A DNA stretch of 64,000 nt from Puffinus mauretanicus (lineage: Eukaryota > Chordata > Aves > Procellariiformes > Procellariidae): the NCBI GenBank assembly GCA_023333565.1, contig JAJKFH010003701.1:310001-374000 (forward strand), given 5' to 3'. Made by a program: the position numbers and the translations under genes. Of this stretch, positions 51,200-63,400 are shown piece after piece. The notes below the pieces were generated by a model. The model saw nothing but the letters and a program-made list of their open reading frames with translations. It had not been told where the DNA came from and made no database searches. Position 1 is the stretch's first letter; the number at the start of each line of letters is the position of its first letter.

Positions 51200-51760
51200 T
51201 GCCTGGTGGAAAGCGGTCATCTGGAAAAGACACCTTTCGGGTCTAGTTCAGCTAAAATGAAGCCTTCAGCTCTTCTAAACCCTGCATTAAGGTTGTGTGG
51301 GAGAAGGTGGCCAACCCAGCAGGAGTGTAGGGATGCTTTCAAAATAACCAGAAAATGCAGGAACCTCCCACCCGCCGCAGGACCTGCATGGAAGCCGGCT
51401 GCAAGAGGGCTGGCAGCAAGGTGCCAGAGCCAGCATGATCCGGAGGGAGTGGCTTCAAGGTCTCTGATAGCGGGGAAACCAAGGCAGGCTTGAGGCAGGG
51501 GAACGGCACACCTGAGCTGACCATCATGGTCCAGCCCACTGCCCCAAATCGAGTCCCAGGAATCCCAGTGTCGGTATTATTAGGCAATCCTGCGCAACCC
51601 AAGTTGGGGAAGAGGGTAACTGGGTTACTGCGGCGGAGCATCCTCTGCCTCCCAGACTTGCGTAACTTGGAGGAGTGGACCGGCAGAAACAGTGCTGCTG
51701 CGTTGCCACGGCAACGGCAGGGACCTGTCAACACCTCTCTCCCTAATAGTGACAAATGGT
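51200..51760. promoter_or_regulatory. GC/CpG-richer patch, possible regulatory element
   Basis: By eye the GC content rises well above the surroundings. CpG pairs are concentrated in 51,540-51,720, where I count about ten in 180 bases while flanking DNA is CpG-depleted. It contains a near-perfect RFX X-box (51,702-51,715). Open frames on both strands here (for example 51,490-51,780 plus and 51,339-51,755 minus) are typical of GC-rich DNA and show no domain. It could be a small CpG-island promoter, an enhancer, or an unrecognised old repeat next to the CR1. Confidence 0.4.
51702..51715. promoter_or_regulatory. RFX X-box motif, near-perfect inverted repeat
   Basis: GTTGCCACGGCAAC has two exact inverted half-sites GTTGCC and GGCAAC separated by two bases, matching the X-box bound as a dimer by RFX-family factors. 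The dyad extends one base each side (CG...CG). X-boxes typically lie in promoters or enhancers of ciliary and neuronal genes. No transcription start is identifiable, so the target is unknown. Confidence 0.6.
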
Positions 51761-51969
51761 ACTTATTACATCAGCACTAATTTCATCCGATCCCTTTCAG
51801 ATGAAGATACTTAGTCCTTGCTGATCAAATTGTGTCGCTGTAATTACTGAGAACAGACCTTATTAAATGACAGCGCTCCTTACTCATTGCCTCGTCTCAT
51901 GCTGAAGCTTATCGCTTTCCCCATTTCCCCACTTTTGGTGGTGTGCTTGGCTGCCCTCAGGGCACGCTC

Positions 51970-53002
51970 CCCATCCGAAAGTGGTGTCATTATCCAGTTG
52001 GCGGCCGGTCACGAGCGGTGTTCCCCAGGGCTCAGTTTTGGGGCCGGTGTTGTTCAATATCTTTATCGACGATCTGGACGAGGGGATCGAGTGCTCCCTC
52101 AGTAAGTTTGCAGATGACACCAAGCTGGGCGGGAGTGTTGATCTGCTGGAGGGCAGGAAGGCTCTGCAGAGGGACCTGGACAGGCTGGATCGATGGGCTG
52201 AGGCCAATTGTATGAGGTTCAACAAGGCCAAGTGCCGGGTCCTGCACTTGGGCCACAACAACCCCAGGCAACGCTACAGGCTTGGGGAAGAGTGGCTGGA
52301 AAGCTGCCCGGAGGAAAAGGACCTGGGGGTGCTGGTTGACAGCCGGCTGAACATGAGCCGGCAGTGTGCCCAGGTGGCCAAGAAGGCCAATGGCATCCTG
52401 GCCTGTATTAGGAATAGTGTGGCCAGCAGGAGCAGGGAGGTGATCGTGCCCCTGTATGTGGCACTAGTGAGGCTGCACCTCGAATACTGTGTTCAGTTCT
52501 GGGCCCCTCACTACAAGAAGGACATGGAGGTGCTGGAGCGTGTCCAGAGGAGGGCAACGAAGCTGGTGAAGGGCCTGGAGCACAAGTCCTGTGAGGAGCG
52601 GCTGAGGGAACTGGGGTTGTTTAGTCTGGAGAAGAGGAGGCTGAGGGGAGACCTCATTGCGCTCTACGACTACCTGAAAGGAGGTTGTAGCGAGGTGGGT
52701 GTTGGTCTCTTCTCCCAAGTAACTAGCGATAGGACAAGAGGAAATGGCCTCAAGTTGCGCCAGGGGAGGTTTAGACTGGACATTAGGAGGAATTTCTTTA
52801 CTGAAAGAGTGGTCAGGCCTTGGAACAGGCTGCCCAGGGAAGTGGTAGAGTCACCATCCCTGGAGGTATTTAAAAGACGTGTAGATGAGGCCCTTAGGGA
52901 CATGGTGTAGGGGGCATGGTGTGTTGGATTGACGGTTGGACTCGATGATCTTAAAGGTCTTTTCCAACCTTACTAATTCTATGATTCTATGATTCTATGA
53001 TT
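51970..53002 (+). mobile_element. 5'-truncated CR1 LINE, youngest copy in the window
   Basis: About 1.03 kb of the CR1 3' end: the ORF2 reverse-transcriptase C-terminal part, a short 3' untranslated region with GACTCGATGATCTTAAAGGT, and the diagnostic tail of three ATTCTATG units plus ATT (52,976-53,002). The 5' end is cut within the reverse transcriptase, as usual for target-primed insertion. The intact frame and tail point to a fairly recent insertion. No obvious target duplication was seen, as is common for CR1. Confidence 0.95.
51981..52910 (+). pseudogene. CR1 ORF2 remnant: RT C-terminal part
   Basis: An uninterrupted 309-codon frame, truncated at its N-terminus by the insertion and opening on GTG rather than a true start. 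Residues 13-18 are GVPQGS of reverse-transcriptase motif B, followed by [13 protein letters not shown], and residues 43-46 are FADD of motif C, with the two metal-binding aspartates. The rest is the CR1 C-terminal region, with [29 protein letters not shown] and the [21 protein letters not shown] block before the stop. The upstream endonuclease and motifs 0-A are missing, so it cannot act alone. In a full element this protein nicks the target and copies the RNA in place. No ORF1 or promoter is present. Confidence 0.92.
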
Positions 53003-54506
53003 TTGCTTAGGTCATGGACAGTGCAGGTGATGGGTAGGAGACTGCATCTGGCCCCTGTATTTTAATATATATGAAAAAATTAGAGCCATACCTTCAGAGC
53101 ACATTAAGCAAAACTGTTAAATGCATGTGAAACTGCATGGTCCTTGCTACAAAAAGAAAAAGTACTTGTCTACGTGTTTGTGGAAAGTAGCCTAACTTGA
53201 GGTTAGGCTAACTGCATTTATTGGCAAGCACGTGCTGCAGTTTTCTTATTCCACTACTTGATGTTCCAGGTTTAACAAAAGGCTTTATACAAGTGCAGAG
53301 AAATAAGTACAGAAAAAACACCTAGGGAGCAGTAATTTAGACTGGAAATCCAGAGGATGCAAGCTACTCTCTGCCATTGACCTTCAGCTCGATGTCATGT
53401 GTATGATTTTCCTCCACACAGAGCTCTCCCTAGTCTGCAAAGGACTGGAAAGTCCTGTGCAGTGAAGATGTGATTTGCAGGGCATCAGGAAGGTCCACTC
53501 ACAGATCAGGACCCCCTTGTCACACACAAATTTGAAAAGACGTGCTCTGCCCCTGCAGACTTCTGAATTTAAATTGGCATTATGGTTTTCCTGTTCTGTC
53601 TGGTGGTGTTTGATGCAATCTTTTCATTCCAGCTTGCAGGTTCACTTTTTGATTTTTCCCAAAGTTGGGATGGCAGGTTTTAGTTTGATGCCCTTCTGCT
53701 TCAGAATAAACAAAATGGTGAATAGAAGAAGCCTTTAGAAAAGGATGGCCTTTTGTTGTGGAATAAACAAACTGGGGGGAAAGGGAAGTTAAGTAGCATC
53801 CAAGTTAGCACTCAAATTCTGATACTGCTTTGAAAAAGATGAGTCTGAACAAAGTGTGATAAGTTACACAGCAAGTCACAGGGCAAAGAGAATTTTAAAT
53901 AAAGATGTCCTTCATTTTTGTCATTGTTTTTAAAAGGAGAATTACTTCTTTTTTACAGACGTCATATATCAACATATGGGCAACTTATTTTTCACAGTGT
54001 TATTGCCTTGGCATTATACAAAAAATTCAAGATTACTGTTAGTATTATTGCTTGGTCATTTCATTAATTGACCAAATCATGCAAGGCTTCTATTTCTGTG
54101 CTTTTCAAGCCTATATAATTCTGAATATCTGCTTAAGGGATAATAATGTTCATTTTGTTGTTATAGAATAAATAAATAATAACAAATCCATTCACCTTAT
54201 CATCAGAAAAAAACAGGGAAAGTCATAAGGAGGATGAATGTAAATTTAAAAACGTGGCAACTAGTTTATGTCACAGCTAGCAGGAGGTGGGAGATGCTGA
54301 AAGAACTTCTTCCCAGGGTGTAGATAAGTGCATCGTTGCTCATTTCAGCCTTTTTCAGAGACCTTTTAGCAAAGTGATAGTTTGGGACAATTGGAAAATA
54401 TTTAGTTGGTCTCAGGGTGATAAATTATCTGTGTCTGATTGCCATTTAAAGGTTAGAGGGTTATGTTGGGTTTTTTTTTTAAATTTACATTGGGGTTTTT
54501 TCATTT
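53003..54506. other. Unique spacer between two CR1 copies
   Basis: AT-rich, with no recognised element; only short frames. The two flanking CR1 copies are in opposite orientations, about 1.5 kb apart. Confidence 0.5.
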
Positions 54507-55765
54507 CATAGACTTAGAATAGAATAGACTATTTCAGTTGGAAGGGACCTACAATGATTATCTAGTCCAACTACCTGACCAATTCAGGGCTGACCAAAAA
54601 TTAAAGCATGTTATTGTCCAAATGCCTCTTAAACGCTGACAGGTTTGAGACCGCCTCTCTAGGAAGCCTGTTCCAGAGTTTGAGCACCCTCTCGGTAAAG
54701 AAATGCTTCCTAACGTCCAGTCTGAACCTCCCCTGGCACAGCTTTGAACCATTCCCATGCATCCTATCACTGGATCCCAGAGAGAAGAGCTCAGCACCTC
54801 CCTCTCCACTTCCCCTCCTCAGGAAGCTGGAGAGAGCCATGAGGTCGCCCCTCAGCCTCCTTTTCTCCAAACTGTAGAGGCCCAAAGTCCTTAACCGCTC
54901 CTCGTAGGACATTCCTGCCAGCCCTGTCACCAGCTTTGTTGCTCTCCTCTGGATGCATTTAAGGACCTTCACATCCTTCTGAAATTGCGGGCCCAGAACT
55001 GCACACCGTACTCCAGGTGAGGCCGCACCAATGCTGAATACAGCAGGATAATCACCTCTCTGACTGGCTGGTCATGCTGTGTTTGATGCACCCCAGGACG
55101 CGGTTTGCCCTCTGGGCTGCCAGGGCACGCTGCTGACTCGGATTGAGCCTGCTGTTGGCCAGCACCCCCAGACCCCTTTCTGCAGGGCTGCTCTCCAGCC
55201 ACTCCTCTCCCAATTTATACTTGTGCCCAGCATTACTCAGTCCTAGGTGCAAGATCTGGCATTTCGACTTGTTATATTTCATCCCCTCAATCATAGCCCA
55301 ATGCTTCAATCTATCTAGATCCTTCTACAAGGCCTCTTGTCCCTCAAAAGAGTCAACAGCACCTCTCAGTTTGGTATCATCAGCAAACTTGCTAATGGTG
55401 GATTCAACTCCTGCATCCACATCGTTGATAAATATATTGAACAGCACTGGCCCTAGAATTGAACCTGAGGAACACCGGTGGTGACCTGTCACCAGCCAGA
55501 TGTAGTCCCATTCACTACAACCCTTTGAGCTCTGCCCTTCAGGCAGTTCTTCACCCAGTGCACCGTGAACCTGCTCATCCCACAGTTGGACAACTTGTCC
55601 AGAAGGATGCAGTGAGGGACAGTATAAAAAGCCTTACTAAAATCCAGAAAAACTACATCCACCGCCTTTCCTTCACCCACTAGGCGGGTGACCTTATCAT
55701 AGAAGGGTATCAAATTAGTTAAACAGGACTTTCCCTTTGTGATCCCATGTTGACTGTGCCTGATG
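54507..55765 (-). mobile_element. Frameshifted CR1 LINE, minus strand
   Basis: The 3' end lies at the low coordinates: the complement of TAGTCTATTCTATTCTAAG is a degraded CR1 tail, next to the conserved GGTTGGAAGGGACC-like block (AGTTGGAAGGGACCT at about 54,537). Reading on the minus strand, reverse-transcriptase motif A appears at about 55,660-55,600 with [12 protein letters not shown], keeping the first catalytic Asp. Motif B and the AxDDTKL block follow in shifted frames, then the C-terminal [21 protein letters not shown] and [13 protein letters not shown] blocks in the 54,972-54,601 frame. It extends further 5' than the 52 kb copy but is older. Confidence 0.93.
54601..55713 (-). pseudogene. 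Broken CR1 ORF2 (reverse transcriptase)
   Basis: The protein survives in at least three frames (55,713-55,489; 55,309-55,052; 54,972-54,601), separated by frameshifts and stops. In the first, the AFD of motif A has become AFY at residue 30. Motif B is out of frame relative to motif A. The last piece gives the normal ORF2 C-terminus. The N-terminal endonuclease is absent. No activity is possible from this copy. Confidence 0.88.
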
Positions 55766-56601
55766 ATTACATTATTGTTTAAATGCCATGAGGCTGGTGT
55801 AAACAGGGTGAGGGAGAGAACTTGATGTTTTCAAATGTGTGGAAGATAGAAGCAGCTGTGTTTTGTATTAGGTCAACACTTGCAGAATTTTTATGTAGCT
55901 CATTTTCATTCATGTTAAGGAAACTCTCTTGTAAGTAAGTGTACAAATATTTCAGATTGCTGAATACCATGCACAGATTCCATGCCTACCATGCAATTTT
56001 TTTTAATCTTCATTTAATTACTGGAACATAACAGTGGTATTTCAAGGCAATGAGATTTGGTCGGTCCTCTGGTAAAATGCAGCCACAAATCATCTCAACA
56101 CAAGAGTAGGTCAAATGGTAATATCAAGTCATATTCATAACTCATTGGAAATAGACTATTCTGAAATTGCTACCTGATATAGAACTAATGCCTCATTAAT
56201 CAGAAATACATCAACGTAGGAACACTAGTTATGTCAGCTAGAATTATGAATGAGATTACAGGGAATGCCATGTACAGTGTTAGATTTAAGTAGACACAGT
56301 CTTGTGTAGCCTCGTACATGCTTAGAGGACCTGTTTTCATCATGGAAATGTGGTATGAACCTAAAAGTATGCAAGAAATATGTTGTGCGAGAAAGCAAGC
56401 TATGCAGCTTTACACACTCAGATGGTATAAATAGCCTAATAAAGCAACCCTCTTTAGGGTATCTTACAACACAGTGAATGACTTAATTTCAAATGAGTGA
56501 ATCCCAAAGTCCTCCCTGTGGTAGAACTCACATTGGAGAAAAGGGGGAGCTTAGTTAGAGCAGAAAAGACCTCAGGACTGTGTTATTTTTATTTATATTT
56601 A
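55766..56601. other. Non-coding stretch, nothing firm
   Basis: AT-rich unique DNA between the CR1 truncation point and the AC microsatellite. No gene, RNA or repeat recognised. Confidence 0.5.
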
Positions 56602-56602
56602 T

Positions 56603-56636
<34 letters not shown>
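56602..56636. repeat. (AC)13 microsatellite with short (AT)n tail
   Basis: An alternating AC tract from about 56,603 to 56,629 runs directly into ATATATAT. Such purine-pyrimidine tracts are likely length-polymorphic and can adopt Z-DNA. The open frame through it (TH repeat) is an artefact. Confidence 0.95.
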
Positions 56637-59600
56637 TTGCCTAAAATGGCATTCTTGTAGCCCAGAATTTGCTTTTTCTGTGCTTTGGGCAGCATGGAAT
56701 TGAGCTCTTGTACACAAGCCAAACATCTACTGTGTTCACATATGCTGAGTTTAATTTTAAATCCTTAACCATTCAGCAAAACTTCATCTCCAGGTTCAGC
56801 AAAATTATGCAACTACTAGTTCAAAGGGAGTGAAAGTCCAGATATCTTAGAATATAGGTAATACTTACTTTTATGTGCAGTGGCCTAGGCAGATGGAATG
56901 TGGGAATGCTAGTCCTTAAATCATTTAGTTGGTTGGTGTTTCAGACCCAGCTCTGAAATATAAATCTGATATGCCTTAAATATGAAACATGCAACTTACT
57001 TATAGGTGTGTTTTTCAACCCAGAAAGTTGCATTTTTGTCAAGGCCTCAGACAAACAAAAAAAAAATACCACCCCCTCCTAAAACCCTTGCTGTCCCGAT
57101 TTCCTTTTAGACATTTTGGTGACTAAAATGAAAGTAGAGCAAAGTTGCCTTGATTGATTCTGTTGTTACATTACCTGTGCAAGATCCCTAATTTTTCACC
57201 CGTGAAATTCTCTAAACATCTAAATTTCATTGTGTACATGTCCAGAGTTACCTTCCATTTCACAGCAGTGAACAGTCTGGTTCCTATATTTTGCTTGACT
57301 CTCTCAGGATCTTCAGTTGAAGTCCGAGCTCTTACACTTGGTTCACGCATTTGTTGTAGCAATGGTTAGTTTATTTATAAACCTATATTGTCTTGGTACC
57401 TAATAACTGAAAACATGATGGAAGACTGTAAAAATTAAGAAGACCTGCTGGTTTTCCTCTTCTCTTTCCCTTCGGTAGCATATGTCAATTTAATATGTGC
57501 TTCATGCGTGTTCTCTTTATGAGCAGTATTTCTGAGGAAAAGACATTATGTTTGGCAAATATGTATTTTGTAAAATATATGTAGCTTAGTGTATGTAGTA
57601 GAAAAAGGGAAGCACTGAGAGTAGATTAAAAAAATGAAAAACCACAGAAGAAAATATTCTGACTACGCTGTCTGTTATCTGAATGGACAAGATGGCTGAT
57701 ATGTATGGATTTGTGCCCTTTATATATATTGCAATATATAATGAATTTTATGTCATTTAGTATGTATTCTAACACTGATGGAAAGTCAAAATGTTAAACG
57801 TAGTATTTTATGCCACAGGCATGATTAAAGATATTCTGTTGTTGGGGAACTAGAACTATTAATATTGCAACAACTTTTAACACGACTTCACAAAAGAAAT
57901 TACTGATTAAGCATTTGCTAAAGGTCCTCAGCCCATGTCATTTTTTGCTGTGTAGCCCTCAGGATAATCTTCAGAGTGTAGGATCCTTTTGTTTCAGGCC
58001 CTGCATTGCCTGTTTTGTGCTCTGTGACACTGTCCAGCTGTGATAACTGCTCAGACAAAGGGATGTGTTTAAGTGAGTTCTTAAATACTAAATTTTGGAA
58101 TTCGATATTCATACTGCCTTATGCCAACATCTAATTCAGGTGGTGTAACTACTATCATGCAAGTTAGGTACTGACACGAAGCAGCTGAAGAAAGTTACCC
58201 ATACATGGCTGGTGAAATGTGGCTCTCCATGCAGTCAGCTGAAAAGAAGTAGGTCTTCTGCTTGATTTAGACACCTGTGATACATTGCCCAAATATGACA
58301 CTATGTCCCGATCTCAGAATAGCAGCGTTGAACTGCACTCCCTGCAGTTAATGTCCACAGTGCTTCCAAACGATCCCCAAAGCAATTCATCCTTATTTGA
58401 AATACTGAATTTTAGGAAAATGTCTGTGCTGTAGAACAGAATGGAAGACACCCCGCTGTTGGGTTTCTCAGAGGTGTTCCTTTGTGCAAGGAAAAGTTTA
58501 CATGCAGAAGCAATGATTATTCTCAGTAGAAAAGGAATTCAGTAAAGAAGAGAATCTTTGGGTCAAAACAGATGCAAAAGACCTCAGGGAAAAATGTTTC
58601 TGAATTTCAACTTCGTGTTTGAGTGAGATTATTTCCAACTGTTTTGTTAAAAGCTGAGGGTGTGTCTCACAGACACCTTCGACCATGCTAGAAGAAGGTT
58701 CTGCTCGTACTCCAGAGCTAGAGCTCAGCCATCCTAAGGGAAGCCATGCCTGGAAGTGAAGGCAAAGAGATTGCTCTATAAGCAACCCACTGTGCCCACA
58801 GGTACATAAGATGTGGTCTGTGGCAAAGTGTAGAGTAGAGAGGAGAGGAATAAAAGAAGAACTTTAAATTGAGAGACAAATATAGAAAATACCCACTGAT
58901 CAGTATTTTTACCATGACTTAGAGATATGTGCTACTTAGATATCTGATTTGCTTAAAATCAGAGTGGAATAAATCTTAAATACATACAGAGGATTACTGA
59001 AGCATATAGCTTGGAAAAGTATCCATTAAAAAATACAGTTAAGAATAATTATGCCACAACATTAAGATCTAGATAAGTTTTCAGCACTCTAAAGCTCAAA
59101 TAAAGTTGTCTGGTTTAAATCTAATTCTACATCATTTTCAATCCTGGTAAAAATCTTTTTGAAAAAGAAACCTTTTTATCTTTAAAGGGGAAAAATCATG
59201 AATAATTTCAAGTGAAGAATCAGTTCTAGGACTATGGGATCTTGTTAATGCATTGTGAGCAGAAAAAACAGTGAAATTGGATAAATAAATGATTTGTTAT
59301 AAATTATTTGCAGGGAATGGTACATCTTCTAGTTACCTGTCTATCTTGCTGTCTTGCATTTATAATGATTTCTTCTGCTGTTGTTGCTACAGGACTTCTT
59401 CATTTTGTGAGGATTTGTTCTGGTTTCTCAATCAGGTGAAGATAAATAATCTTGGCATATTATGTTCCAATTATAGAATGAAAAACCACATGAAAGACAT
59501 TGCCCACACGAATAAATGAAAAGTTGGTCATTTGCTCAATTGTACAATGGGAGGAGATGGTAACATGGCTGAGAGCTGATTTCTATAAGAAGATTCATGA

Positions 59601-60264
59601 AATGTTCTGTTTCCTACATTTTTAGTCAAGAGGAAACTAAGCAGATGGGAGTTGTTCAGCTTCCCCCCCCCTCCACTTTGTGAATGTTTCTGTCAGTGCA
59701 TGCTGGAGAGTCATCCAGTGGCATTTACAAGCCTGGGTAGCCAAGTCAGGCACCTAAATCCATACCTCCATAACTTTAGAAGCAATGGGCTTAAATGGTT
59801 TCCATGGTCATTTTAATACTCCACTCTTCAAAGTCATGTATTCATATGTCAGCATTTACATAGCAGCACATAGGTCAAGGTTTCCAAAGGATCAGCTTTT
59901 TGAGTCTGGACCATGTGTACAGCAGGATTGCTCGCTGGTCATGTTTGATACAGGACGATGAAGAAATACAAGCTCTAACAAGCTGATAAATGTGTGTGCA
60001 TCTGAAATATATATAAATTGTGTGATTAAATCAAATATGCTTTTTGAAGAATAGAGTGCTCTGATCTGTCCTGAAGCTGTGCTGATAATGGCCATTTTGA
60101 TTCCAAAGAACTGTGAGAGGGAGGAGCATAGATGTGGTATTTCGTTACAAGTCTTGAAAAGGGAGGACCACATAAAGACAACCTGTCCTTCTCTATTCTT
60201 TTTTTTTTTTTATTCCTAGCAGACTCAAAATGGCTTGTGCTGAGAAATCTCAGCATGTAAAGAT
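56637..60264. other. Non-coding stretch, nothing firm
   Basis: Short frames only. A pyrimidine-rich acceptor and CAG|GTGAAG donor at 59,393-59,435 bracket 43 bases, probably a decoy. T-run at 60,199-60,211 and C-run near 59,665. Confidence 0.5.
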
Positions 60265-60265
60265 C

Positions 60266-60437
60266 AATTCATAGAATAGGCCAGGTTGGAAGGGACCTCG
60301 AAAGATCATCTGGTCCAACACTTTGTGGGAAAGAGAGCCTAGCTGAGATTATCTAGCACCCTGTCCAATTGCATCTTGAAAACCTCCAGTGACAGGGACT
60401 CTACCATGTCCCTGGTGAGATTGTTCCAGTGAGTTAC
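60266..60437 (-). mobile_element. CR1 LINE 3'-end fragment, minus strand
   Basis: On the plus strand TCATAGAATAGGCCAGGTTG is followed by GAAGGGACCTCGAAAGATCATC and TGGTCCAAC, the complement of the CR1 3' end, then by a further ~120 bases including CCTCCAGTGACAGGGACTCTA and GATTGTTCCAGTG, the complement of the end of ORF2 and the start of the 3' untranslated region. No open frame survives, and the 5' side fades out after about 60,437. This subfamily differs from the copies at 52 and 54.5 kb. Confidence 0.85.
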
Positions 60438-63400
60438 TAACTTGATAACTAAGAAACCAGAAAACACATTTTATGTTTGGTGGCCAGTCCTGACTACCTC
60501 AACTCAATGCTTGTCGATATTCCTGTGTGAGCTGTTTGCGTTTGTAATTTTGTGTGTTCTTGGAATGAAGGATGGGCTGGAAGGAGGGTCAACATCTAGG
60601 TTCTATTATAATTCCATGCAGAAAATCATACACGTGCTCAGTTTGATTTCCCAGAATCAGTGTGTGGCACATATAAAGTGTTTATAACTTCTCTACAAAA
60701 TATTTCATGTGGCCCTGGGTGAATGTTGTTTGGGATTCATATCATCCACTCCTGGTCAGACAGAAGTGCAAAAGTAGTCACAATATACTCCATAAAAGAA
60801 GGATGTTTGGTAGATTCCGGTAGCAGTCTAACTGTACTTTTCCAACCAACTGCCAGTAAATTCATTTGCATATACTAGCAGAACAAATACATTTGAAATA
60901 CATAATGGATAGATGTACATAGAAGAGAGATGTACATGTGAACGTATCTTTGAAAAAGTTTCCTTAAATAAGGATGTTTTCTAAAAATTTAACAAATTCC
61001 GTCTTGTCTTGGAGATTTAACACCATAGATGCTATTCAGAAGTGTAATGAATCACCACATAAACACAAAAGCACTGGTATGGTAGATTTACATGCACTTG
61101 GGAAAAAAAAAAGACACAGCTTTTCGATCAGACTAATGGCTTGGAAGTAGCTTCAGGAAGAGTGCTGGTAATGGCATTTGACAGTCTGAATTGATGGCTG
61201 ATAGCTTGTAAAGGGCAATGCACTGGAGTGATTTGAGGGAGCTTTTAATAATGCTTAGCAAATGATCAGGCTGCACAGTCAATCGCTTTGTAGATGCCAA
61301 TATTCTTTTCCCCTCCCAGTAAGTTCAAAGCATAAAAAAAAAAATAAAATGAAAGCACAGAATTGCATACTTAGTCAAGATAATCACAGTATCCAGAAGA
61401 AAAAAAAACAAACAAAAAGTCAGATTTAAGGAATAAGCTAGATACAGAAAAGGAATAATTGTAATTTTCACTTGAGATTTGGATGCTACTTATGGATTCT
61501 TCTAGGATCCATTTTCTGTTTATAGCTACACCGTGGTAAGTCTTAAAACCTGCTAAATCCTAATTTATATGACCAATATTAAAGAAGACACAACCAAAGC
61601 AGTGTTACCCAGCAGAAGGGTGTTAAGGAACAAACTCCAGTTTCTGCTTCCTGTCTGTGGATGCAAAGTTTGCAAGATTTTTCATGTCTTTCTCTAGGGG
61701 CAGGTGGTAGAGCTCATGGATGGCTATAACCCCTTAAAAGTAGGATCCACGCTCTCTCTATTTCTTCTCATGAGATCTGGGAAGAGCTTTTTCTATTTTT
61801 CTATTCAGTTACTTTCAGAGCAAAAATTATTGGAGTAGCTGAAAAACCAAACCAAACTAGGTCAGTGACTTCTCCAGAAGATCCAAGGTCAACAGTATTT
61901 AAAATATTAATGACTTCTGAATGCCTGCACTTCAAGATGACTTTTTGTTACTCAAAACAAGATTTTTAGAAGTCATAATGCTCAACAGGAGATCAACTTA
62001 ATTGTGTGCATTATGACTGTTTCATAGCATGCTTTGCTCTCACAGTCTTAGTTTTAACTTTCTAAGTTCCCTGTTGCCAAAAGAAACATTAGAGAGACTT
62101 GCAGGTACTGTATTACCTGTAGGGAATGGTTTGGAGAACAGTACTGTAAGGCTCTCAGCACAAAGGAGCTATGGTATTATATACAACATGTAATAACATT
62201 TTCAATTCTGATGTATAGAAGGTAAAGAATTTTCCAAGTAGCAATGATTAGCAAATTGGAGTATTGCCATTGAACGAGGCAGATTACTCACTCACCTGTG
62301 AACTGTTAAGCCCATTTTCTTTCTTTAAAAATCAGTAGGAGACGACCTAGCTTTGTGAGTTGTTATTGTCCCTGAATTATTTATACGATGGACTGCTGGG
62401 ACGTTACATATTAATTTTGACTAGCACCTCATAGGATTTAAATCTTTTTATGGTCATCCATTTTGCATAGTTTATGGCTTTGTTCTGCTCATTCTGAAAG
62501 TGGAAGACTGTCTTCTTCCAGAGGAAATGTCGCCAGTAGATTGCCTTTTTCTCAAAAGCTAAATAGGGAGGGTCCACTGTAGATTTCAGTTTTCAGGGAA
62601 TTGATTATGAATATTTTTAAGGTGCAAGACAAAAACAATGAATGCTGTTCAAGAATCACTTGGGAAACTTCAGAATCACCCATGCCAACACTTTGTGTTA
62701 TTGGTTTGATTGGATAAATATGATATTTTACAGTCTGTTTTTACACATGTTCTATGTCTCTGCAGCTCCAAGAAACTTTTGGTATACAGAATCTAAAATT
62801 ACCAAAAAAACCCATATAAAAATATAAAACCAAACAACAACCTAAAACAATATGACACAATGAAGAGGAGGGATGAAAAAGTGATATCCTACAACCCTCC
62901 AGTGGCAAGATCGTTCTCTCATAAAAAATTTCCAAGTGATGCAGGGAAAAGTAAAAAGCCCATAGGACCTTGCCAGTCTAGTTGGTATCATAATTCTTTA
63001 TTGTTCCCAAATCAGGAGACTGTCTTTAATCCTGAGCACGCAAACAACAGATGCCAACTAAGCACTTTAGTTTTTTCTAAGCCTTTCCCTTTAGAATGTT
63101 GTTTTCTGCCCATCACCTTGCTGCAAAGGGAAGCAACCTGCTCTGTGCACAGAAGACAATAGATACATCAAAGAAGAGTCTGGGGGAAGAAATCTTTCTG
63201 AACTCTAAAATTAATGATCAGAAGATCTGAATCATAGGATCAACAAAATATGATACAATTCATGCTGAGAAACGTTAATAAATATCAGGTTTTTTCTTGA
63301 GTATAGTGCCCAAAACTTTACTTCATAAGCTTTCCGAACTCCCAGATCATGTTACACAGTCGCTTCCATCTCTGTCTCGTCTTCAAACAAGTAGATTTCC

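Noticed and set aside
51339..51755. Long open frames on both strands in the GC-rich patch
   Set aside because: GC-rich DNA has few stop codons; frames overlap on both strands and none shows a domain.
59393..59435. 43-base segment with good acceptor and CAG|GTGAAG donor
   Set aside because: Too short, phases do not match the other candidates, and such decoys are frequent.
63225..63250. GAATCATAGGATC resembling a CR1 tail
   Set aside because: Isolated match without the GGTTGGAAGGGACC block or any CR1 body.
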